Assembly: GCF_937976265.1 (NCBI RefSeq)
Contig: NZ_CALJRX010000202.1
Span: 1 to 7,027 of the forward strand
Source of the DNA: an uncultured Haemophilus sp.
GTDB lineage: Bacteria > Pseudomonadota > Gammaproteobacteria > Enterobacterales > Pasteurellaceae
Direction: 5' to 3'
Length of the DNA: 7,027 nucleotides
How positions within the stretch are numbered: the first letter of the stretch is position 1; each line of letters starts with the position of its first letter. Made by a program: the position numbers and the translations under genes. This document shows, one piece after another, positions 1-5,660 of the stretch. The notes under the pieces were generated by a model. The model was not told where the DNA came from, searched no databases, and saw nothing but the letters and a program-made list of their open reading frames with translations.

Positions 1-116
1 TTCCACAAGACAAAGTGAAAGATGGTTCTGAAGTGACTGCACAGGCGAAAGATCCAGCGGGTAACGAAAGCACTGCAAGCACTGTAACTGCGGGCAATAA
101 CGCAGACCACACAGCA
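1..116 (+). repeat. Adhesin Ig-like repeat, unit 1 (3' portion only)
   Basis: This is the end of an Ig-like repeat unit, from IPQDKVKDGSEV through TAQAKDPAGNES to the linker AGNNADHTA. Positions 1-98 match 337-434 with only three mismatches that I can count (at 56, 76 and 84). The linker here is four residues longer than the one after unit 2, so the offset from unit 1 to unit 2 is 336 bases while unit 2 to unit 3 is 324. Confidence 0.85.
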
Positions 117-2003
117 CCAAGCGCACCGGAAGTGACCCCATCGACTACCGATGGCTCAGTAACCGTGAAAGTGCCAAGTGATGCCCAAGTAGGTGATACT
201 GTAGAAGTGACAGTGACCCCTGAAGGTTCCGATACCCCTGAAAAAGTGACCTTGACCAAACAGGCAGACGGCAGCTGGACATCAGATAAACCAGAAACCG
301 TACCAAATGTTGAAGCAGGCAAAGACAGCACCACTATTCCACAAGACAAAGTGAAAGATGGTTCTGAAGTGACTGCACAGGCGAAAGATCCTGCGGGTAA
401 CGAAAGCACTGCAACCACTGCAACTGCGGGCAATGATAAACCGTCAGCACCAACTGTTACTGCATCAACTGAAGATGGTTCTGTAACTGTAACTGTACCT
501 GATGATACTAAAGAAGGTGATGTATTAAATATTGCGGTAGAAGGTGAAAATGATGATGCTCCAACCACTGTTAGTTTAACTAAACAATCGGATGGAAGCT
601 GGACCTCAAGCAATCCAGATATCGTGCCAAATATTGACGCAGGTAAAAACAGCACAACCATTCCACAAGATAATGTAAAAGATGGTTCAGATGTAAATGC
701 GATGATTAGCCGTAGTAACGTTATAAGTGATCAAGTTACAGCACAAGCGGGTAGCGACAAAGTTGTTAAACTTGAACTATCATTAGCTCAAGATACAGGT
801 GCGTCTAATAGCGATAACTATACTAATAATGGTCAAGTTAACGTGTCTGGTATTCCATCAGGTTCTGAATGGGAATACAGTACAGACGGTGGTCAAACTT
901 GGACTTCTGGTTCTGGTAACTCATTTACCTTGCCAAACAACACCAACGTGGGTGGTATTGCATACAGCTTACAAGCTCGTGTGAAAGGTAATGCAGCATC
1001 AACCAGCGACACCTTAAATATGACCCTTGACCAAACAGCAGGGGATTTCCACGCGATTATTGATGGTAGTATGAATTTAATCGGAACAGCTGAAAAAAAT
1101 TCAACAATTTCTATCAATAATCAAAGTGGACAAGCAGATGCCAATGGTGAGTTTGAGTTTGCTACGGGTATTGCTTCAGGAGCGACAGCGGAGAAAGTAC
1201 ATTACACTGTAGTTGGAACAGACTTAGCGGGTAACTCTGTGTCTAAGGATGTTGCTTTCACTTACTACCGTCGTTTTGCTGGTAATACTCATAAAAGTTA
1301 TGGTGACGAAAATGATGTTATCTTAATTGGTACTGAAGGTGGTACTGGTGACTTGGGTGCGGTGATTAGATCTAGCCTAACTACTGGTAGCGGTGATGAT
1401 TCCGTCTATGTAACCGCTGTTCAGTATCGTAGTAATACCCTTGATATGGGGGACGGTAATGACTTTGCTAGCCTTTCAAGGATCGCTGGTACCATTAATA
1501 TGGGTGCTGGTAATGATATCCTTGAAGCGCGTGATACAAGCAATGGGTTCTGGTATTTAGCTGGTGGTAATCCAACTATCAATATGGGGACTGGTGATGA
1601 CATCGTGAGAACATCTAGTACGATTAATACCAGCGCATCTATTGATGGAGACAGTGATTTCGATACACTTCAATTTGTGAACCGAGATAGTAAAGCGATT
1701 ACAACCACTATTTCAATGATCTCTAACTTTGAGAAAATTGATATTACCGGCACGCTAAACAACTCAGTTACTATCAGCGCAAGCGATGTTGAGAAAAACC
1801 ACAGCGCTACAGCAACTGTTGATGCAAGTGGTACATCTCACAACAACGTATTAATTGTTGATGGTGATGCGGGCGATAAAGTGACCTTAAGTGGTATTAG
1901 TACAGCCGCAAGCTCACAAGTTACTTATGAAGGCAATACTTATAATGTTTACAGCACTGGTTCTAATGAACTCTGGGTTGATTCAGATATTACCGTTGCT
2001 TAA
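1..2003 (+). CDS. C-terminal part of a large Bap/RTX-type adhesin secreted by a type I system (5' partial)
   Basis: The frame is open from the left edge (first complete codon at position 3) to a TAA at 2001-2003, so about 666 residues are visible and the true start lies upstream. The GTG at 15 is internal to a repeat and is not a start. In order: Ig-like repeats rich in Thr, Ser, Asp and Val (1-749), an Ig-like segment with WEYSTDGGQTWTSGSG (750-1049), another ending near 1275 with GTAEKNSTISI and GTDLAGNSV, irregular GxGxD RTX-type motifs (1386-1676), and a C-terminal region with VDGDAGDKV and TYNVYSTGSNELWVDSD. No cysteine is visible. Proteins of this architecture are very long surface fibres for adhesion and biofilm formation, with calcium-dependent folding outside the cell. 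The downstream TolC/ABC/HlyD genes are the likely dedicated exporter. The general class is confident; the ligand, the full length and any N-terminal anchoring are unknown. Confidence 0.9.
   Translation, partial: PQDKVKDGSEVTAQAKDPAGNESTASTVTAGNNADHTAPSAPEVTPSTTDGSVTVKVPSDAQVGDTVEVTVTPEGSDTPEKVTLTKQADGSWTSDKPETVPNVEAGKDSTTIPQDKVKDGSEVTAQAKDPAGNESTATTATAGNDKPSAPTVTASTEDGSVTVTVPDDTKEGDVLNIAVEGENDDAPTTVSLTKQSDGSWTSSNPDIVPNIDAGKNSTTIPQDNVKDGSDVNAMISRSNVISDQVTAQAGSDKVVKLELSLAQDTGASNSDNYTNNGQVNVSGIPSGSEWEYSTDGGQTWTSGSGNSFTLPNNTNVGGIAYSLQARVKGNAASTSDTLNMTLDQTAGDFHAIIDGSMNLIGTAEKNSTISINNQSGQADANGEFEFATGIASGATAEKVHYTVVGTDLAGNSVSKDVAFTYYRRFAGNTHKSYGDENDVILIGTEGGTGDLGAVIRSSLTTGSGDDSVYVTAVQYRSNTLDMGDGNDFASLSRIAGTINMGAGNDILEARDTSNGFWYLAGGNPTINMGTGDDIVRTSSTINTSASIDGDSDFDTLQFVNRDSKAITTTISMISNFEKIDITGTLNNSVTISASDVEKNHSATATVDASGTSHNNVLIVDGDAGDKVTLSGISTAASSQVTYEGNTYNVYSTGSNELWVDSDITVA
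117..440 (+). repeat. Adhesin Ig-like repeat, unit 2 (complete, 108 residues)
   Basis: This is a complete unit running from PSAPEVTPSTTDGSVTV through LTKQADGSWTS and AGKDSTTIPQDKVKDGSEV to TATAGNDK. It has the Val/Thr alternation of a beta-sandwich and the W in DGSW that recurs in unit 3. Acidic loop residues (DDT, EGSD, DGS) fit the calcium-binding linkers known in Bap/LapA-type repeats; that role is inferred. Its last third is almost identical in DNA to unit 1. Confidence 0.88.
441..749 (+). repeat. Adhesin Ig-like repeat, unit 3 (diverged, interrupted near its end)
   Basis: This is the last visible copy, from PSAPTVTASTEDGSVTV through LTKQSDGSWTSSNPDIVPNIDAGKNSTTIPQDNVKDGSDV. It keeps the protein motifs of unit 2 but uses different synonymous codons (for example GTTAGTTTAACTAAA where unit 2 has GTGACCTTGACCAAA). 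After KDGSDV the expected TAQA motif is delayed by about 14 residues (NAMISRSNVISDQ then VTAQAG), which looks like an in-frame insertion at about 696-737. The repeat array ends here. Confidence 0.8.
1386..1676 (+). other. Irregular RTX-type calcium-binding block in the adhesin
   Basis: Four motifs fit the GxGxDxxx nonapeptide core: GSGDDSVYV (1386-1412), GDGNDFASL (1449-1475), GAGNDILEA (1503-1529) and GTGDDIVRT (1587-1613). A degenerate fifth, GDSDFDTLQF, sits at 1647-1676. Three are preceded by a shared (L/I)(D/N)MG lead-in. Unlike classic RTX tandem arrays, the cores are 12 to 19 residues apart rather than back to back, so a regular calcium beta-roll is unlikely; a beta-helix-like fold with calcium at each turn is an inference. 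Such motifs near the C-terminus are typical of type I secretion substrates that fold on meeting extracellular calcium. Confidence 0.75.
1830..2000 (+). other. C-terminal type I secretion signal region of the adhesin
   Basis: The last 57 residues contain NNVLIVDGDAGDKVTLSG, then a TYNVYSTG segment and a final NELWVDSDITVA ending in small and hydrophobic residues. From memory, this VDGDAGD...YNVY...LLVD-type ending recurs at the C-termini of many large Bap-like type I substrates. The signal is uncleaved and is read by the ABC exporter. The preceding SNFEKIDITGTLNNSVTIS stretch (about 1716-1782) is probably part of the same terminal domain. Confidence 0.7.
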
Positions 2004-2020
2004 TTTGTAACATCTATTAG

Positions 2021-2047
2021 AAAAACGCACCTTCGGGTGCGTTTTTT
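2021..2047 (+). terminator. Intrinsic terminator after the adhesin gene
   Basis: AAAAACGCACC (2021-2031) pairs perfectly with GGTGCGTTTTT (2036-2046) around a UUCG tetraloop (2032-2035) closed by C-G, followed by a T-run to 2047. It starts 17 bases after the adhesin stop codon. The A-run on the left arm could let it act in both directions, but no minus-strand gene is visible here. It implies that the secretion genes are transcribed mainly from their own promoter. Confidence 0.93.
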
Positions 2048-2064
2048 ATCTGTTTTACACATTA

Positions 2065-2076
2065 AGGCCGTCTGAA
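2065..2076 (+). other. Neisseriaceae DNA uptake sequence (AG-DUS variant)
   Basis: The exact 12-mer AGGCCGTCTGAA contains the GCCGTCTGAA core (2067-2076) recognised during natural transformation in Neisseria through the pilin ComP. It is a single copy in the intergenic region just after the terminator, not the inverted pair that often forms Neisseria terminators. It is the best taxonomic clue in the window. Confidence 0.88.
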
Positions 2077-2087
2077 AACTTTGTATT

Positions 2088-2119
2088 TTGTACTTTATTT
2101 AACTAATTTGATTTATAAT
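2088..2119 (+). promoter_or_regulatory. Candidate sigma-70 promoter for the secretion operon
   Basis: A perfect TATAAT -10 box lies at 2114-2119 in an AT-rich stretch, about 50 bases before the TolC-family start codon. The -35 is poor: the best candidate, TTGTAC at 2088-2093, matches only the TTG and is spaced 20 bases away, longer than ideal. The position after a terminator and before a co-directional operon makes a promoter here likely. An activator or a -10-driven promoter could compensate for the weak -35. No operator is recognised. Confidence 0.5.
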
Positions 2120-2170
2120 TTCTAGAGTGAAAAAGTCTTATTTTCTGCACTAAAAAAGAGAAATTTGTTT

Positions 2171-3433
2171 ATGAAATTTACCCATCAGAAGTTTATTGCA
2201 TTGCTACTGTATAGCATTTTGCAGTCACCTTCAGCTTTCGCAGTAGAACTGGTCGATATACTTCGTTATTCGCTGCAAAACGACCCGACATTACAGGAAG
2301 CTAATGCCAATACAGAGGGTGCCTACAATGACATGAAAGCCTCAAAGGCCGGGCATTACCCGACGTTTTCTTTAACAGGGCAAAATGTTTTGGCTCAGCG
2401 GCATACTTCAGACAATTCCAAAATGCGCGATGATCTAGGAATTAAATCGCGCTTGAATTTGTATGCTTGGGGCGGTATTCAGGCTGCTGTCGAACGCGAC
2501 AAGCATAAAATGGAGTATTACCAATATAAATATTATGAGACCCGAGAGGAGCTAGCCAATACAATCAGTACGCTTTATCTGACTGCGTTACGTGCGAAAG
2601 AGTCAATAGCGATTGCTAAGAGAAACATCAAACGCCATGAAAAATTTTTGGCTGACTTACGTATTATTAGTAAATATGATCCAGGTCGCCGTTCGGAAAA
2701 GACTCAAGCAGAATCTCGCTATTTGCAGGCTTTGTCGAATGAAGCTAATTTACAAAAAACTTTATCGGTAGCATTAAGCAAGCTGAATAAATACAGTGCT
2801 AAGAGTTTGACAGAGAAAGATATTGTCGATCCATTTGGTAAACAGAATGCGGATCAGTTGATTGCTTCTTTTGATAAAGCGCAGGCAAAAGAACATCCAA
2901 GCGTGAAAGCGCAGGAGTCAGAATACAACAGCGCATTATCTGATATTAAGGTAAACAAGGCCTCAAGATACCCTTCCATTAATTTGGAAGGCAGTGCGAC
3001 ACATCGTGATAGAAGTATTGCTGTAACAATGAGTTGGGATTTTTATAATAAATCTTCTGATTATGCTGTCAAAAAAAGCCATGCGGTAGCACTGTCGGCA
3101 AAATCGCGTTCAGATGAATTGTTACGAGATATTCAAGAGCGTGCAAAAACGGCAAAAGTGGATATGAAGCAGAATGAACGTCGTGCCAAAATTGCGAAAC
3201 TATTGGTTGCAACCCAATCCAAAGTAGCCAAAGACTATGAGCAACAGTTTTATATTGCAAATCGAACATTGTTGGATGTCTTGGATTCTTATGCAGAACT
3301 GGCGGCAACTGAAACCAACTATGTCGAGGCGCAAAACGACTACCGCGATGCAGCAGTTGCGTACCTGCTTGCCAAAGCCAGCTTGGCCAAGTGGGCTAAA
3401 GTGCCAGATTTTAATGCAAACGGCCGTTTTTGA
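2171..3433 (+). CDS. TolC-family outer membrane channel of the type I secretion system (LapE-like)
   Basis: This 420-residue protein should form the trimeric outer membrane exit duct. A signal peptide is clear: MKFTHQK, a hydrophobic core (FIALLLYSIL), then cleavage probably after AFA at residue 24. The mature part has the two-fold structure of the outer membrane efflux family. Repeat 1 has HYPTFSL at about 62-68 leading into barrel strands and long helices; repeat 2 has RYPSINL at about 266-272 and ends in helices with LLDVLDSYAEL and YRDAAVAYLLAKASL. The ATG at 2171 is preferred over the in-frame TTG at 2165 because AAGAG (2156-2160) is better placed for it and a normal Met-Lys signal peptide results. 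At 420 residues it is slightly short for the family, and its second barrel hairpin is unusually compact. It is the first gene of the three-gene secretion operon, 27 bases before the ABC gene. The downstream ABC and HlyD genes support an export role over drug efflux. Confidence 0.92.
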   Translation: MKFTHQKFIALLLYSILQSPSAFAVELVDILRYSLQNDPTLQEANANTEGAYNDMKASKAGHYPTFSLTGQNVLAQRHTSDNSKMRDDLGIKSRLNLYAWGGIQAAVERDKHKMEYYQYKYYETREELANTISTLYLTALRAKESIAIAKRNIKRHEKFLADLRIISKYDPGRRSEKTQAESRYLQALSNEANLQKTLSVALSKLNKYSAKSLTEKDIVDPFGKQNADQLIASFDKAQAKEHPSVKAQESEYNSALSDIKVNKASRYPSINLEGSATHRDRSIAVTMSWDFYNKSSDYAVKKSHAVALSAKSRSDELLRDIQERAKTAKVDMKQNERRAKIAKLLVATQSKVAKDYEQQFYIANRTLLDVLDSYAELAATETNYVEAQNDYRDAAVAYLLAKASLAKWAKVPDFNANGRF

Positions 3434-3460
3434 TTTGTCGTTATTTTGTAGATAGATTTT

Positions 3461-5644
3461 ATGAATTCAATTATTAAACATTTAGCCATTGCAACAAAAT
3501 TGCTTAATCAACCTGTTGCAGAAGAGGCACTTGCAGCAAACATTGCTAGAGAACGAAATTTAAATGCCAATATCCAATCACTGAGTGAAGTTTTACGCAG
3601 TTATGGATTTGAAAACCATATTTCCCGTCGTAAACTGATTGAGATCCCTTCACTTGCGATGCCTGTAGTCATTATTCTCCATAATGATGAGGCTGCAGTT
3701 GTCAGTGAGGTAAAAGGGCGAGGAGAAGAGCGTGTTTATATCATCCGTTCTGGAGATGCGCCGGCGCATGAAGTCAGCCATAAAGAGCTTGAAACTCAAT
3801 ATTTGGGGTTTTGTTGGTTCATTAAACCCAAGTTGACTGCAGACCACCGTTCTGAGTTGCCAGAGTACCATTTACCCAAAGCATGGTTTTGGAAAGTTAT
3901 CGGACGGTTTAAAAAGTATTATTATCAAGTAATCTTAGCATCGTTCCTTATCAATATTTTGGCATTGGTCAGTTCGCTGTATGTCATGAATGTATATGAC
4001 CGTGTAATTCCAAATCAGGCTTACTCTACTTTGTGGGTACTGAGTATTGGCGTATTTTTGGCGATTGTCTTTGAGTTTATCGGTAAAATGATACGTTCGC
4101 GTCTGACAGATATTGCGGGTAAAAAGGCAGATTTAATTATTAGTTCTGCGTTGTTCAGACGTGTGATGGCTTTGCGTCTGATTGAGCGTCCGATTTCATC
4201 CGGTTCATATGCCAACAATTTGCGGGATTTTGAAGCTGTACGTGAATTTATGACTAGTGCTAGTTTGTTGGTTTTGGTTGATGCGCCGTTTTTGTTACTT
4301 TTCTTGTTTGTAATATTCATTATTGGTGGAAAACTTGTAATCGTACCAATCATTACCTGTATTTTGGTAATTGTAGTTTCTTTTGCGGTTCAGCCTATGT
4401 TGGCTAAACGCATTAATGAAAGTATGAAAGAAAGCTCACAACGTCAAGGTTTGGCTGTTGAGGCCGTAGAAGGTATCGAAACACTTAAAGTCAACAATGC
4501 GACTAACTGGGCACAGCAGCGTTGGGATAAGTTGAATGCTTTGACGGCAGCCAGCTCAATGAAAGTTAAAGAAATTAATGAGTTTGTATCCAACTTTACC
4601 GTAGGCCTACAGCAGCTTAATACCGTAGGTTTGGTTGTTCTAGGTACTTATTTAATTCATGATAGTGTTGTTGAAGCTCGTATTACTATGGGGGCGGTGA
4701 TTGCATCAGTCATCCTTTCAGGTCGTGCACTCTCTGCATTAGGCAAAATTGCCGGATTGGCTATACGCTTCCAGCAGGCGAAAAATGCGCTTCATGGTAT
4801 TAATGCGATTGTGGAAAGACCGATTGAGCGTGACCCTGAGCGTGCCTATGTAACACTTGATCAAGTTCAGGGACAGCTTACTTTTGACAATGTAGTATTC
4901 AAATACAATGAAGACACACAACCTGCTATCTCCAATCTTAATCTGATCATCCGCCCTGGTGAGAAAGTTGCCATTTTAGGACGGATTGGCAGCGGTAAAA
5001 GTACTTTATTAAAGTTGGCCAGTGGCCTGTATGATCCGACAGGTGGCAATATTTTGCTGGATAACGTGGACATCCGCCAAATTGATCCGAATTTTCTGCG
5101 TGATAAAGTTGCTTTGCTGAATCAATCTCCAAGATTATTCCTCGGTACATTGAGAGAGAACTTGGATCTGGGTCGTATGAATGGGTATTCAACCGACCAG
5201 GAACTGTTGGGGGCTTTACACAATTTCCATTTGGATCAGCTTGTTCGTAATCATCCTAAAGGTTTAGATATGCCTTTGGGTGAAGATGGTTTAGGGCTTT
5301 CGGGTGGACAAAAGCAAATTGTATCGTTGGCACGTTTGACGCTTTCTCATCCTCGCGTAGTATTGTTGGATGAGCCAACAACTGGTTTGGATGAACAGAC
5401 AGAGCGTCAGGCCTTGGGTGTTTTGGCTCAATGGGCGCATGATAAAACCGTTGTTGTTGTTACACACCGTTTACAAGTCCTACCTATGGTTAATCGCGTT
5501 GTAGTGGTTGATAACGGACGCGTCATTATCGACGGGCCTCGCGATGCAGTGATTGCAAAATTGCGTGAGAACGAAGAACATCAAGCTCAAGCAGTACAGG
5601 CGCAAGCTCAAAAAGCGGCACAGGTTGCAGCTGAAAAAAAATAA
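3461..5644 (+). CDS. Type I secretion ABC transporter, permease fused to ATPase (LapB/HlyB-like)
   Basis: This 727-residue inner membrane exporter would energise secretion of the adhesin. Residues about 1-140 resemble the C39 peptidase fold, but the segment where the catalytic Cys would lie (LNQPVAEEALAANIARERN) has none, so this is a non-cleaving C39-like domain as in HlyB and LapB. The membrane domain spans about 155-435, with hydrophobic segments near 157-176, 191-210, 268-315 (two), 388-405 and 411-430. The ATPase domain has Walker A GRIGSGKST (507-515), Q-loop Q555, signature LSGGQ (613-617), Walker B VVLLDE (633-638), D-loop GLD (642-644) and H-loop H669, all intact. A Gln/Ala-rich tail (about 705-727) follows. 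The start at 3461 has only a weak ribosome binding site, but the N-terminus fits the family. It is followed by the HlyD gene after 16 bases. The missing Cys argues against a bacteriocin-type peptidase exporter. Confidence 0.95.
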   Translation: MNSIIKHLAIATKLLNQPVAEEALAANIARERNLNANIQSLSEVLRSYGFENHISRRKLIEIPSLAMPVVIILHNDEAAVVSEVKGRGEERVYIIRSGDAPAHEVSHKELETQYLGFCWFIKPKLTADHRSELPEYHLPKAWFWKVIGRFKKYYYQVILASFLINILALVSSLYVMNVYDRVIPNQAYSTLWVLSIGVFLAIVFEFIGKMIRSRLTDIAGKKADLIISSALFRRVMALRLIERPISSGSYANNLRDFEAVREFMTSASLLVLVDAPFLLLFLFVIFIIGGKLVIVPIITCILVIVVSFAVQPMLAKRINESMKESSQRQGLAVEAVEGIETLKVNNATNWAQQRWDKLNALTAASSMKVKEINEFVSNFTVGLQQLNTVGLVVLGTYLIHDSVVEARITMGAVIASVILSGRALSALGKIAGLAIRFQQAKNALHGINAIVERPIERDPERAYVTLDQVQGQLTFDNVVFKYNEDTQPAISNLNLIIRPGEKVAILGRIGSGKSTLLKLASGLYDPTGGNILLDNVDIRQIDPNFLRDKVALLNQSPRLFLGTLRENLDLGRMNGYSTDQELLGALHNFHLDQLVRNHPKGLDMPLGEDGLGLSGGQKQIVSLARLTLSHPRVVLLDEPTTGLDEQTERQALGVLAQWAHDKTVVVVTHRLQVLPMVNRVVVVDNGRVIIDGPRDAVIAKLRENEEHQAQAVQAQAQKAAQVAAEKK

Positions 5645-5648
5645 GGAA

Positions 5649-5653
5649 AAGGG
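5649..5653 (+). promoter_or_regulatory. Ribosome binding site deciding the HlyD-family start
   Basis: AAGGG lies 7 bases before the ATG at 5661, and a second AAGGA at 5643-5647 overlaps the stop codon of the ABC gene. This supports the start at 5661 rather than the upstream in-frame codons from 5553, which lie inside the ABC gene. Its position at the stop codon suggests translational coupling of the two subunits. Confidence 0.75.
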
Positions 5654-5660
5654 AAATAAT

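Noticed and set aside
1..749. Direct repeats as a CRISPR array or tandem mobile element
   Set aside because: The repeats are 324-336 bases long, remain in frame and encode Ig-like protein domains. There are no short repeat-spacer units and no transposase.
893..1117. Minus-strand open frame of 74 codons inside the adhesin gene
   Set aside because: It lies opposite a well-supported coding region, has no ribosome binding site I can recognise and its peptide resembles no family known to me.
2165..2170. TTG start codon for the TolC-family gene, adding Met-Phe
   Set aside because: The AAGAG site is too close to the TTG, while the ATG six bases later has good spacing and gives a standard Met-Lys signal peptide.
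3418..3429. Palindrome AAACGGCCGTTT at the end of the TolC-family gene as a terminator
   Set aside because: It has no loop-forming bases, is only 12 bp, lies inside the coding sequence and precedes a co-directional gene after 27 bases.
4155..4162. TTCAGACG as an inverted uptake sequence in the ABC gene
   Set aside because: Only the eight-base inner part matches; the flanking bases do not fit any full uptake sequence, so chance is likely.
4021..4353. Minus-strand open frame of 110 codons inside the ABC transporter gene
   Set aside because: It is antisense to the transmembrane domain. Hydrophobic codons on one strand commonly leave long open antisense frames, and there is no independent support.
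5553..5660. Possible 36-residue N-terminal extension of the HlyD-family protein
   Set aside because: The extension overlaps the ABC gene in another frame and is Lys/Gln-rich with no HlyD similarity. A good ribosome binding site sits just before the ATG at 5661.
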